Shown one piece after another: positions 35,745 to 44,917 of a stretch of DNA of 64,000 nt; position 1 is the stretch's first letter; the number at the start of each line of letters is the position of its first letter. This DNA comes from Nitrospira_E sp041737015. GTDB lineage: Bacteria; Nitrospirota; Nitrospiria; Nitrospirales; UBA8639. The notes below the pieces were generated by a model. The model was not told the origin of the DNA, ran no database searches, and was given only the letters and a program-made list of their open reading frames with translations. The position numbers and the translations under genes are program-made. Location of the stretch: assembly GCA_041737015.1 (NCBI GenBank), contig JBGSSO010000381.1:1-64000 (forward strand), in the 5' to 3' direction.

Positions 35745-36445
35745 GTTGGCTTTCGCTTTCCTTCCCATCCACAGTCTGAATCGAGCACACAATGAGCACA
35801 CTTTGGCGTTCTGGCCAGACACACATATCGCCCATGAAGCAGGAGGCGTTGCGCTCCCTTTGTCCATTGCGCTTTGGGCAGGAGGCGTTGAAGATCCTCT
35901 TCAATTTTGGTCGGGTCTTGGCTTCTCGTCAACCCGAGCCGATTGGCTACCCGCTTCACATGGGTATCCACCACAATGGCAGGCTCTCCCACAGAGCTTC
36001 CCAAAATAACATTGGCTGTTTTTCGCCCTACGCCGGGTAGGGAAGTCAAGTCCTCCATCGTTCCTGGCACCAATCCATTAAAACGTTCCACCAGAGCTTG
36101 GCCACACCCAATAAGATGACGCGCTTTATTTTTATAAAATCCCGTTGTCCGAATGAGCGCTTCTAATTCCGCTGGATCCGCATTGGCATAATCTTGTGCC
36201 GTGCGATAGCGGGCAAAGACGTTCGGGGTCACCTGGTTGACTCTCTGGTCTGTACATTGGGCCGAAAGAATTGTGGCCACCAACAGCTCAAGCCGGTTGG
36301 CGGAATCTAACTCCACTCTCACGTCAGGAACAGATTGATTCAATGCGGCAAGGATCCGGCCTACCCGTTTTTTCGTTTCTACCGGCGATTCAATCGGACC
36401 TCGTAATGCTCTGAGACGACTCATCGGTGAAGCAAGACCCCTCAT
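35741..36445 (-). CDS. nth: Endonuclease III (DNA glycosylase/AP lyase)
   Basis: Nth removes oxidised pyrimidines and nicks abasic DNA in base excision repair. The 234-residue protein contains the helix-hairpin-helix with catalytic lysine (LPGVGRKTANVILG), the catalytic Asp in VDTHVKRVANRLGL, and the iron-sulfur motif C-x6-C-x2-C-x5-C (CLARTPKCAHCVLDSDC). Its start overlaps the hflX stop by ATGA, and its stop overlaps the yicC start in the same way, so the three are translationally coupled. Confidence 0.95.
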   Translation of the reverse strand: MRGLASPMSRLRALRGPIESPVETKKRVGRILAALNQSVPDVRVELDSANRLELLVATILSAQCTDQRVNQVTPNVFARYRTAQDYANADPAELEALIRTTGFYKNKARHLIGCGQALVERFNGLVPGTMEDLTSLPGVGRKTANVILGSSVGEPAIVVDTHVKRVANRLGLTRSQDPTKIEEDLQRLLPKAQWTKGAQRLLLHGRYVCLARTPKCAHCVLDSDCGWEGKRKPT

Positions 36446-38145
36446 GGAAAGGTCTCGGCCGGAGCCGGAAGAGGATAGAGAGGCATTTCCTGAGACTTTC
36501 CCGTCCTGCCACCTTCCGCCTGAAGGCCACGAAGCAGGGACGTGAGTTCCTGTTGAATCATAAGAAGTGACGCATTTTGTAACGCGGATCCCCCCATCCC
36601 CCCGTATCGCTGACAGAGAAGTTGCACGTCTTCTTCACCCATCAGATCCGCTTTATTAAAAAAACGCAGGCATGGAATGGTTTCAAGTCCCAATTCCTTC
36701 AATATATTGTCTACTGCGATGATGTGCTGCCCGGGATCAGGCACGTGGGCATCTATCACGTGAAGTAACACATCGGCCTCTTGCAATTCCAGCAAGGTGG
36801 TCTGAAATGCCGCCATGAGGTCTTTAGGCAAATCTCGGATGAATCCTACGGTATCCGTCAGAATGACGTCGCCTAATCCAGGTAGATACCATCGCCGATT
36901 GACCGTATCAAGTGTCTCAAAAACACGATCTTTTACAGAGACTTGGCTCTTCGTCAACGCATTTAACAGAGTCGACTTCCCCACATTGGTATAGCCAATA
37001 ATGGAAATGATGGGAAGTCCTCGCTTCATGCGCATTTTTCGTTGTTCCTGACGACCATGCGCCATAGACTCCAAGTCTCGCTCCAATCGTTGAATACGCT
37101 CGCGGGCTCGACGTCGATCCGTTTCCAGCTTGGTTTCTCCCGGCCCTCGGGTCCCAATTCCCCCCGCTAACCGGGAAAGAGCCGTACTGGACTGAGCAAG
37201 CCGTGGTAGCAGATACCGCAGTTGGGCTAGTTCAACTTGAATTTTCCCAATGGAGGAATGCGCCCGCTGTGCAAAAATATCGAGAATCACTTGTGATCGG
37301 TCCAGGACCCGCAGGTCTGTAATTTCCGAAATACCCCGTACCTGAGCTGGGGTTAAATCTTGATCAAAAATCAAGGTATCCGCACCGGATTGGAGCGCAC
37401 GAATCGCCAACTCTTTCATCTTTCCCGAACCAACCACAAACTTCGGATGAATCGCCCCTAACCGTTGAGTAATACACCCTAAGACTTCCACGTCCTGGGC
37501 ACGCACCAATTCTTGTAATTCCTGAAGACGACCTTCTTCCGACGCGGCATTCCCTGTGCTGACACTGACCAGGAGCGCCCTCCCCTCCCGAACACCTTCT
37601 CGTAAGCCTGGATTCGAGCGAACAATTTCTTGCTCCAATGATTGAATAAATTGCTGGCAATCCAACTGAAACGAGTGAAAGGCACAAGCCGGCAACTCCA
37701 CCGTGGTTCGCCCCTGAATGGGGTTCGATAGAATGTGCGCCACATAGACGTCACGAAGGCTGCCATCTTTTCCCACACCAAGGGCAATCATTAAATCCAA
37801 CCGAAGAAGAGCCAAGTCGGTCAGATCATCTTGGGTCAGCGGTTGATTATTGAGGTGGGTATGGACTAAACGAACCCCTCGCAATAACCGAAGGCCTGAA
37901 CGGGTCCGCGAAAGATGGGGGATGACCAATTCGTGGTGGTCACCGATCAAGACCGATTCAATTTGGCCTTGTCGATTGACCAAAAGCCCGATTTGCCGTC
38001 TCGTCTCATAGGTAAGTTCGGCACATTCCCGAGCCACCTCTGGGGTCACAACTTTTTCTGGAGGGATCCGTCGACGGTAGAGACGCTCCATTCGGCTAAT
38101 ATGATTAGCCTTTAGCCCATGAAGATTACCTAGAACAACAGGAAT
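36442..38145 (-). CDS. hflX: Ribosome-associated GTPase HflX, probable ATT start
   Basis: HflX is a GTPase that splits and rescues stalled ribosomes. The G-domain shows GYTNVGKSTLLNAL (G1), DTVGFIRDLP (G3) and FNKADL (G4), preceded by the Gly-rich GGIGTRGPGETKLETDRR. The first ATG is 38091, but it lacks a ribosome binding site. The frame continues upstream with GNLHGLKANHISR, matching the G-N-x-x-G-L-x region preceding LERLYRRR in other HflX proteins, and reaches an ATT at 38145. GGAG lies 7 nt before this ATT, and there is no ATG, GTG or TTG in frame before the upstream TGA. I therefore extend the gene to 38145 (567 residues). 38091 is the conservative start. Confidence 0.88.
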   Translation of the reverse strand: MPVVLGNLHGLKANHISRMERLYRRRIPPEKVVTPEVARECAELTYETRRQIGLLVNRQGQIESVLIGDHHELVIPHLSRTRSGLRLLRGVRLVHTHLNNQPLTQDDLTDLALLRLDLMIALGVGKDGSLRDVYVAHILSNPIQGRTTVELPACAFHSFQLDCQQFIQSLEQEIVRSNPGLREGVREGRALLVSVSTGNAASEEGRLQELQELVRAQDVEVLGCITQRLGAIHPKFVVGSGKMKELAIRALQSGADTLIFDQDLTPAQVRGISEITDLRVLDRSQVILDIFAQRAHSSIGKIQVELAQLRYLLPRLAQSSTALSRLAGGIGTRGPGETKLETDRRRARERIQRLERDLESMAHGRQEQRKMRMKRGLPIISIIGYTNVGKSTLLNALTKSQVSVKDRVFETLDTVNRRWYLPGLGDVILTDTVGFIRDLPKDLMAAFQTTLLELQEADVLLHVIDAHVPDPGQHIIAVDNILKELGLETIPCLRFFNKADLMGEEDVQLLCQRYGGMGGSALQNASLLMIQQELTSLLRGLQAEGGRTGKSQEMPLYPLPAPAETFP

Positions 38146-38175
38146 GACTCTTCTCCTTTTGCCAAATCATATGAG

Positions 38176-39216
38176 TCATTGAGAAGGAACTCCAGCCATC
38201 GCGGACCCATCGTATTTACATTGTAACGTAGAGACCGCATCCACATCCCATGCTGCTCTCTCCTTGCGCTTAAGTTTTTCCAACCCCGCAGCGGCAATCA
38301 TGGCACCATTGTCCGTGCAGAGCGCGCGTGGAGGTAGAGTCACATGCAGCCCTAATGTGCGAGCACGCTCCTCAAGCCTCAACCGAAGGCGAGAGTTTGC
38401 AGCCACTCCTCCCACGACCGAAACCCCTTTCACATCATATTGACGGGCAGCCCGACAAAGTTTTTCCACCAACACATCCACAATAGCTTCCTGGTAACTG
38501 GCCGCTATATCAGCTACGGGCAATGGAGAATTCCCCTTTTGTTGTTCATCCCGCACAAAATATCGAAGTGCGGTTTTCAGCCCACTGAAACTGAAATTGA
38601 AATTTTGACTTTGAAGAGTTGGGCGGGGGAATGATACATATTGAGCATTCCCCTGTTCGGCAAGCCGGTCAATGGCCGGACCACCCGGATAAGGAAGTCC
38701 AAGCATTTTGGCGCCTTTATCGAACGCTTCTCCCGCTGCATCATCCATCGTCCATCCAATGAACTGATATTCTCCACGATGAGGAACCAATGCCAAATGC
38801 GTGTGCCCACCAGACGCAATCAAGACCATGGTTGGGGTTGGCAAATTTGGATCAGATAACCATGCGGACGCCAAATGCCCCTCCAAATGGTTCACTGTCA
38901 CCCATGGTATTTTGGTGGCATAAGCCAGAGCTTTGGCAAAATTTACTCCAACGAGTAAGGCCCCTACCAATCCTGGACGATTGGTGACCGCTATCCCCGT
39001 TAATTGGGAAAGAGAAACCTTGGCCAGACCCAAGGCTTCTCTTGTCAGAAGTTCCAGGCACTCCATATGACGACGGGAAGCCAATTCCGGGACCACTCCC
39101 CCGTAACGGGCATGCACCTCAACCTGCGAATCCAAAATATTCGAAAGGATGTGACCCTCGCCATCCAACACGGCTACAGCCGTTTCATCACATGAAGTTT
39201 CAATTCCTAAAATCAC
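38176..39216 (-). CDS. tsaD: tRNA N6-adenosine threonylcarbamoyltransferase
   Basis: TsaD, with TsaB and TsaE, makes t6A37 in tRNAs reading ANN codons. The 346-residue protein has the start ILGIETSCDETAVAVLDG, the metal-binding histidines in ASRRHMECLELL and VNHLEGHLASAW, ASGGHTHLALV, and CTDNGAMIAAAGLEKL near the C-terminus. It precedes hflX on the same strand with about 30 bp between them (85 bp if hflX starts at 38091). It is separated from clpC upstream by a strong terminator. Confidence 0.95.
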   Translation of the reverse strand: MILGIETSCDETAVAVLDGEGHILSNILDSQVEVHARYGGVVPELASRRHMECLELLTREALGLAKVSLSQLTGIAVTNRPGLVGALLVGVNFAKALAYATKIPWVTVNHLEGHLASAWLSDPNLPTPTMVLIASGGHTHLALVPHRGEYQFIGWTMDDAAGEAFDKGAKMLGLPYPGGPAIDRLAEQGNAQYVSFPRPTLQSQNFNFSFSGLKTALRYFVRDEQQKGNSPLPVADIAASYQEAIVDVLVEKLCRAARQYDVKGVSVVGGVAANSRLRLRLEERARTLGLHVTLPPRALCTDNGAMIAAAGLEKLKRKERAAWDVDAVSTLQCKYDGSAMAGVPSQ

Positions 39217-39262
39217 TTAAGAGTCCTTTTCAACACCAAGATTCATTTGGCAAAAAACAACA

Positions 39263-39293
39263 AAACCCTCAGGACTTGGGGTCCTGAGGGTTT
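39263..39293 (-). terminator. Intrinsic terminator of clpC
   Basis: A perfect 13-bp stem (AAACCCTCAGGAC with GTCCTGAGGGTTT) encloses a 5-nt loop. In the direction of clpC transcription it is followed by TTGTTGTTTTTTG. It lies 30 bp after the clpC stop and separates clpC from tsaD. Confidence 0.88.
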
Positions 39294-39323
39294 CATCTAG
39301 GATTTGACCATCCCTATATCCAA

Positions 39324-41753
39324 TCACACACTCGCTAACACCTCTTCTTCAATGAAATTTGGAGTCTGATCGGTCAGGACAACCTTAATCTTTTTGGCAT
39401 CCTTAAACCGACCCTTAATCAGTTCTTCGGAGAGAGGATCCCCCAGTCGGCGTTGAATAGTTCGGCGAAGGGGACGGGCACCGTATTGTTGTTCAAACCC
39501 TTCGTCAATCAACCACTGCTTCACCTCGTCGGTGACATCTAAATACACTCCTCTTTCCACAAGACGAGCATTGAGTTCTCCAATGAGAATATCAACGATA
39601 CTCACCAAATGTTCTTTCGCGAGTTGGTGGAAGACAACCAATTCATCGATACGATTTAAGAACTCAGGACTAAAATGACGCTTCAACTCGGCCAGGACTT
39701 CACCTCGCATACGTGAAGAATGCTCAGCCTCTACATCACGTTGGAACCCAAGGGATACACCCTTTTGAATAAATCGAGTTCCCAAGTTTGAGGTCATCAC
39801 CAAAATGGTATTTTTAAAGTCCACCTTCCTGCCTAAACTGTCCGTCAATACTCCATCATCAAGGACTTGCAGCAACACATTAAAAATATCTGGATGCGCT
39901 TTTTCAATTTCATCAAATAACACAACTGAATAGGGACGGCGCCTTACTTTCTCCGTCAATTGTCCACCTTCCTCATAACCCACATACCCAGGAGGAGCAC
40001 CAAACAGGCGTGAACTGGTGAATTTTTCCTGGTACTCTGACATGTCTACCCGAATTAACGCATCATCAGTATTGAACAAGAATTCCGCTAATGCGCGAGC
40101 CAACTCGGTCTTACCAACCCCGGTCGGTCCAAGGAAAATAAACGACCCAATGGGCTTCTTGGCATCTTTCAAACCAGCCCGCGACCGACGAATTGACCGA
40201 CAGACCGCAGAAATAGCTTCTTCCTGTCCTATAATACGCTTGTGAAGATAATCCTCCATATGTAGCAGCTTTTCAGATTCTTCTTCTTCAAGTTTAAAGA
40301 GAGGAATCCCCGTCATTTTCGAAATGACATACGCCACATCCTCACCGGATATAACCGGTCGGTTTTTCTCTTGTTTTTTCTTCCAATCACGCTTTGAATC
40401 ATCTAATAATTTTCGGAATCGCTCTTCCTCTTCACGAAATTTTACGGCCTCCTCAAAATTCTGAAGCCCGATTGCCACTTCTTTTTCACGGGCGACTCTT
40501 TTGAGTTCCTGTTCCAGGGACTTCAACTCAGGAGGGAGTGCATACGTCAGCAACTTTGCTCGCGAACCGGTTTCATCAATAAGGTCAATGGCCTTATCAG
40601 GCAAAAACCTGTCGGTGATATACCGTTCACTCAGCTTCACAGCCTCTTCAACCGCCTCATCCGTAATTTCAACTCCATGATGTTCTTCGTATCGATCACG
40701 AAGCCCCTGAATGATTTGAACAGTCTCTTCTACTGAAGGAGGCTGAACATAAATTGGCTGAAACCGCCGCTTGAGTGCCCCATCCTTTTCAATATGTTTT
40801 CGATATTCATCCAGGGTCGTTGCACCAATGCATTGAATTTCCCCACGAGACAAAGCCGGCTTTAACATATTCGCGGCATCAATGGACCCTTCGGCAGCCC
40901 CTGCACCGACTAACGTGTGAAGTTCATCAATAAAGAGAATGATATTCCCTGCTTGGGAAATTTCTTTCATCACCACCTTGAGACGTTCTTCAAATTGTCC
41001 CCGATATTTGGTACCTGCTACCAATGAACCAAGATCCAAGGCAATGACTCTACGATTCAATAAATTGTCTGGAACATCCAGGCCAATGATCCTCTGAGCC
41101 AGCCCTTCCACAATAGCTGTTTTCCCCACTCCGGATTCACCAATTAACGCCGGGTTATTTTTCGTTCGACGGCTGAGAATTTGAAGAACTCTTTGGATTT
41201 CATCTGAACGTCCAATAACAGGGTCTAGCGTTCCCTCCTGAGCCAACTGCGTCAAATCCCTACCGAATTCGTCTAACGCAGGTGTGCTACTTTTTTTATC
41301 TCGCTCCCTGGTTCCTGATTTTCGAAGGAATGTGACTGTCAATTGACGAGCCGTTAAAAGATTGGCCCCTAAACTACGAAGGACCTTCCCCCCTATTCCT
41401 TCTTCCTCACGAAGAAGACCAAGGAGCAGATGTTCACTCCCGATGTGGTTGTGGCCCAGAAGCCTGGCCTCCTCAACGCCATATTCAATCACTTTTTTCA
41501 CTCTGGGACTAAATGGGATTTCGCCGAAGGTTACCGTTGTTCCACCTCCGGGTAAATTCCGTTCTATTTCAAGTCGGATTTGTTCCGGCGAGAGACCCAT
41601 TTTTTTGATGATCATCAAGGCTATGCCGTCAGACTCTCGAAGAATCGCAAGCACCAAATGCTCGGTACCAAGATAATCGTTTTGGTGCCGTTCCGCTTCT
41701 TCTCTGGCAAGGATGATGATTTTTCTACCACGATCCGTGAATCGTTCGAACAT
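39324..41753 (-). CDS. clpC: ATP-dependent Clp protease ATPase subunit ClpC
   Basis: ClpC unfolds proteins and feeds them to ClpP. The 809-residue protein has the Clp-N double repeat (MFERFTDRGRKIIILAREEA...GTEHLVLAIL, GSEHLLLGLL). The first AAA+ module has Walker A GESGVGKTA and IILFIDELHT. A UVR/middle-domain coiled coil follows (about 410-470, LQNFEEAVKFREEEE). The second AAA+ module has GPTGVGKTELARA and SVVLFDEIEKA. The UVR-bearing middle domain and N-domain define ClpC rather than ClpA or ClpB. It has its own promoter and terminator. Confidence 0.95.
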   Translation of the reverse strand: MFERFTDRGRKIIILAREEAERHQNDYLGTEHLVLAILRESDGIALMIIKKMGLSPEQIRLEIERNLPGGGTTVTFGEIPFSPRVKKVIEYGVEEARLLGHNHIGSEHLLLGLLREEEGIGGKVLRSLGANLLTARQLTVTFLRKSGTRERDKKSSTPALDEFGRDLTQLAQEGTLDPVIGRSDEIQRVLQILSRRTKNNPALIGESGVGKTAIVEGLAQRIIGLDVPDNLLNRRVIALDLGSLVAGTKYRGQFEERLKVVMKEISQAGNIILFIDELHTLVGAGAAEGSIDAANMLKPALSRGEIQCIGATTLDEYRKHIEKDGALKRRFQPIYVQPPSVEETVQIIQGLRDRYEEHHGVEITDEAVEEAVKLSERYITDRFLPDKAIDLIDETGSRAKLLTYALPPELKSLEQELKRVAREKEVAIGLQNFEEAVKFREEEERFRKLLDDSKRDWKKKQEKNRPVISGEDVAYVISKMTGIPLFKLEEEESEKLLHMEDYLHKRIIGQEEAISAVCRSIRRSRAGLKDAKKPIGSFIFLGPTGVGKTELARALAEFLFNTDDALIRVDMSEYQEKFTSSRLFGAPPGYVGYEEGGQLTEKVRRRPYSVVLFDEIEKAHPDIFNVLLQVLDDGVLTDSLGRKVDFKNTILVMTSNLGTRFIQKGVSLGFQRDVEAEHSSRMRGEVLAELKRHFSPEFLNRIDELVVFHQLAKEHLVSIVDILIGELNARLVERGVYLDVTDEVKQWLIDEGFEQQYGARPLRRTIQRRLGDPLSEELIKGRFKDAKKIKVVLTDQTPNFIEEEVLASV

Positions 41754-41843
41754 TGGACCTCCTCTAGCCGATTATTCGCGAAACTTTTCGCTCACACATT
41801 CGTCTATTATCCACAAAAAAATTCGATAAAAATTCACAATTTC

Positions 41844-41873
41844 AGTCTATCCGTGAACCCTCAAAACTGTCAA
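41844..41873 (-). promoter_or_regulatory. Candidate sigma70-type promoter of clpC
   Basis: On the minus strand a perfect -35 TTGACA (41868-41873) is followed 18 bp later by TAGACT (41844-41849, 4 of 6 matches to TATAAT). This is 90 bp upstream of the clpC start. No CtsR-type heptad repeat was recognised nearby. Confidence 0.45.
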
Positions 41874-42066
41874 GTTCAGAAGCTGGAGATGAAAGACCCC
41901 AACAATGTGAATGATGATTTACTGTACCAATCAAAATACGCTAAGAAAAGCCTCATGCCACGCACGGATAAAATTGCCTACGCAATGAAAAACTCCTCGC
42001 TTGCTATCAGATCAAGGAAGACACTACCATCCTGACGCCTGATAACACCATTCCTTATCTAAGCAC

Positions 42067-42921
42067 ATGTCTACCTTTCAGACCATCGGGATCATCACCA
42101 AACCTAACGCCCCCAACATTCTGCAGGAGATTTCCTATCTCCGTGATTGGTTGTTGGCACATCACAAAACTGTGATTCTTGATTCCACCCAAGGATTTCC
42201 TACCTCGGATAGTCCCACCCGCATTCAGATTGCCAAGGAAGCCGACCTCCTCATTGTATTGGGTGGCGATGGCACAATGTTAAGCGGCGCAAGGCTTGTT
42301 GAACAACGAGGGATTCCCATCCTTGGAGTCAATATGGGAGGTCTGGGTTTCCTCACTGAAATCAACTTCGACGATCTCCCCACAGCCTTAGGCAAAGTAT
42401 TCGCAGGGGAATGGCAACTGGATAAACGCTTGATGTTAAAAGTCCAGCTACAACGGGGTGACCAAATCCTCTGCACCTACTCAGCCTTAAATGACGTAGT
42501 AATAAGTAAAGGACATTTGGCGAGAATGATCGCCACCAAAATATGGGTAAATCACGCATTTATGACAAACTTGCGTGGTGATGGACTGATCGTCGCTACC
42601 CCGACAGGGTCGACCGCCTACTCCCTTTCGGCAAAGGGTCCGATTTTAGATCCAAGGCTGGAAGTGTTGCTGATAAATCCAATTTGCCCGCACACCTTTT
42701 CCCACCGTCCCTTCCTGGCCCCTGGTGATGTGCCGATCACCATTGAGCTGACAAGTCAAGAACCAGCCATGGCTACCATTGATGGCCAAGTGGGAGTGGA
42801 AATGCTGACTGGTGATCTTGTGCAGGTTCGAGCCTCAGACCACCGCACACACCTCATTCGTTTTCCAGAGCGAAGCTACTTTGAGGTGTTACGCACAAAA
42901 TTAAAGTGGGGGGATGGGTAA
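42067..42921 (+). CDS. nadK: NAD kinase
   Basis: NadK phosphorylates NAD to NADP. The 284-residue protein has the diacylglycerol-kinase-like fold: GIITKPN at the start, the catalytic GGDGTMLSGAR, GVNMGGLGFLTEI, NDVVISKG, and DGLIVATPTGSTAYSLSAKGP. It ends with IDGQVGVEM. No strong ribosome binding site precedes ATG 42067. It is divergent from clpC, with 313 bp between them that also hold the clpC promoter. Confidence 0.95.
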   Translation: MSTFQTIGIITKPNAPNILQEISYLRDWLLAHHKTVILDSTQGFPTSDSPTRIQIAKEADLLIVLGGDGTMLSGARLVEQRGIPILGVNMGGLGFLTEINFDDLPTALGKVFAGEWQLDKRLMLKVQLQRGDQILCTYSALNDVVISKGHLARMIATKIWVNHAFMTNLRGDGLIVATPTGSTAYSLSAKGPILDPRLEVLLINPICPHTFSHRPFLAPGDVPITIELTSQEPAMATIDGQVGVEMLTGDLVQVRASDHRTHLIRFPERSYFEVLRTKLKWGDG

Positions 42922-43152
42922 TTCCCATCTTCAAGACTCTCCACAAACCGACTCGACCAATTTCATTTACTATCCCATTAGCTTCATAGCCTGGCAAATC
43001 GAGGATTTCACTTACTTATTCGCCAAGATGGTCCGCCCATTTTCTCAATGAGAAATCGACGCTTGGATTCAAAAAAAGGAAGAAAAAAGAAAAGAAAACG
43101 GAGAGTGCACAGCCAAGCAGCTTGTAGGAAAGGCTCTTATTTCAAAAGAGAC

Positions 43153-43515
43153 TTAGGGGGCGCACTCGGGACATTCTTTCCGCTCAGCAGGAGCATGAAA
43201 CTCCGATGAGGTGAGAGGAAAGACTTGATCGCATGTTTCGCAATAGCGAATTTCAAAAAAAGGCACGCCGTCCTCGTTGATCTCACTCGGTAACAATAAA
43301 TCGATTGGGTCAAACCCTAGCGTTTTTTCATCGGGAAACTTGACCACTGCGAGCCGAACGTTAAAAAACTCAAATACCCCCTCCTTGCCCTTATACCGAT
43401 CTTCATGACCCATCACATATACGGGCTGGCCTTTACGTTTAAGCCGAAGATCCTTTAAGGTTCGCTCGGTCTCAGATGCACAAAAAAAGTCTTGAGCTGG
43501 GTTTGGCTCGCTCAT
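43153..43515 (-). CDS. Small protein with C-terminal zinc-ribbon-like cysteines, hypothetical
   Basis: ATG 43515 (MSEPNPAQDFFCASE) is preferred over the frame opening at 43563 on compositional grounds; TAGGGG lies about 10 nt upstream. The 120-residue product has an alpha/beta N-terminal part (KGQPVYVMGHEDRYKGKEGV) and two cysteine pairs at the end, YCETC and CPEC, which probably bind one zinc. There is no signal peptide. Function unknown. Confidence 0.55.
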   Translation of the reverse strand: MSEPNPAQDFFCASETERTLKDLRLKRKGQPVYVMGHEDRYKGKEGVFEFFNVRLAVVKFPDEKTLGFDPIDLLLPSEINEDGVPFFEIRYCETCDQVFPLTSSEFHAPAERKECPECAP

Positions 43516-43648
43516 CCTGGCAAAACCCCTATGTCGTATGTCATCAGACTGATCCTTCCGCAAATAGCTGGACCAGCTTGTAGCATGGCCTCAAAAAGGA
43601 GGTCAAGGCGGATGGAGTTGACAGACCTTTTACCAAGGAGGCGTATTT

Positions 43649-43999
43649 ATGGCTGACATCCTCATTTATCACAAACCTACCTGCTCAACCTGCCGACAGG
43701 TCATCAAATTAGTGGAGGAAAGCGGACAACCCTTTACGACCATTAACTATTACGAAAAAACTTTTTCCAAATCCACGCTGAAAGGGCTACTCAAAAAGGC
43801 GGGGATCAAATCGTCAGAAATCATCCGTAAAAAGGAAGAAATATACAAGAAGCTGAACTTACAAGACTCACAATTCACCGATGATGAATTATTAGACATC
43901 CTCATCAAACACCCAGATCTCATCCAGCGTCCCCTGGTCCAAAAAGGGGACCAAGTGATCCTCGCCCGCCCTCCGGAAACAGTCAGCAAGATTCTTTAA
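43649..43999 (+). CDS. ArsC/Spx-family thioredoxin-fold protein (arsenate reductase-like)
   Basis: A strong AAGGAGG lies just upstream of ATG 43649. The 116-residue protein starts ADILIYHKPTCSTCRQVIKL, a CxxC active site in an ArsC-like fold. The later segment reads DDELLDILIKHPDLIQRPLV and is the conserved R-P-[LI]-V turn of the ArsC/YffB/Spx family, in which the Arg contacts the oxyanion. It may reduce arsenate or act as a general thiol oxidoreductase. No ars genes are adjacent, so arsenic resistance is not supported by context. Confidence 0.82.
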   Translation: MADILIYHKPTCSTCRQVIKLVEESGQPFTTINYYEKTFSKSTLKGLLKKAGIKSSEIIRKKEEIYKKLNLQDSQFTDDELLDILIKHPDLIQRPLVQKGDQVILARPPETVSKIL

Positions 44000-44035
44000 C
44001 AAAATTTTCGCGTGAGAAAAGAGCCAGGCCAATAG

Positions 44036-44656
44036 TCAAAATGGCCGCTGGATTGAATCTGAGGCCGTACTGCCGAAATAGTCGGTTTTGAGAAATTGGT
44101 AGGCTTCGATAATTCGCCGCAGTTCCGGCTCGGAACTGCGGTCCCCTTGCCGAATATCAGGATGTATCTTCTTCGCCCGCTCTCGAAAGGCTCGAGTCAC
44201 CACTGGCAAAGGACTTCCAAATTCAACACCTAGCACTTCATAGGCGTGGACAGACGAGCGAATTTCCCCACGAACAGAAGTGGGCTCTCCCTCCCCTCCT
44301 CCGCCCCCAGCAGCCTTGAAAAAATTAAAGAGATTAATCTTGTGCCGTCGACGACGAGGACGCTGCCTGATCTCGCTTTCAAACTCTTCAAACCGGTCCT
44401 CAATAAATTCCAAGCGCGATTCCAATCGCTGGGCGGTAGTCAATTCGGTAATATCCTCCAACTCCCCCTCAACCAGCCCCAACATCCGATCAACCTCGAT
44501 CAACCCCTGCTCAACATGCAAATAGGCCTCTGTCCGCTCTTGAAACATCGTTTCAAGAGCAAAGTCCAAGCTTTGTTCAGATTGATCGCGAAGCTTAGCA
44601 ATCCGCCGACTCATGCCAGACACAAATTTCCGTCGATTGTGCTCATTTAACGCCAT
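44036..44656 (-). CDS. J-domain protein with C-terminal DnaJ domain
   Basis: From ATG 44656 the product is 206 aa (the open frame begins at a GTG at 44707). The N-terminal 110 residues are coiled-coil-like (RRIAKLRDQSEQSLDFALET, LVEGELEDITELTTAQRLES). A basic linker follows (RQRPRRRRHK), then a glycine run. The last 60 residues form a J-domain: YEVLGVEFGSP, the HPD motif in KKIHPDIRQGD, and IIEAYQFLKTDY. HPD stimulates a partner DnaK ATPase. The inverted order, J-domain last, is unusual compared with DnaJ. No DnaK is nearby. Confidence 0.75.
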   Translation of the reverse strand: MALNEHNRRKFVSGMSRRIAKLRDQSEQSLDFALETMFQERTEAYLHVEQGLIEVDRMLGLVEGELEDITELTTAQRLESRLEFIEDRFEEFESEIRQRPRRRRHKINLFNFFKAAGGGGGEGEPTSVRGEIRSSVHAYEVLGVEFGSPLPVVTRAFRERAKKIHPDIRQGDRSSEPELRRIIEAYQFLKTDYFGSTASDSIQRPF

Positions 44657-44917
44657 AATGCCAATACTCAAGGAAAATTTGGGTCCAATTCTAACACAAC
44701 TGCCCACAATGCAAGGAGGTTTGTTATGACATGAAGGGAGGCTACCGATTGCAAATAGGTAACAAATAGCTGAGATTGCCCCCCAGCTTGATGATTGGTA
44801 TCCTGCTTACCTTTGTGCGCATAACCCTAGAAGATCATAAGATGTAGGGAACGCGAGTTATCTCCCAAATATTATGCTTCTTTCTGCCTTTCCCAAATTT
44901 TATTGAAGGAGGGTTTC

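Noticed and set aside
41580..42035. Open plus-strand frame of 151 codons
   Set aside because: It begins antisense within clpC and crosses the clpC promoter region. No start signal or motif is present.
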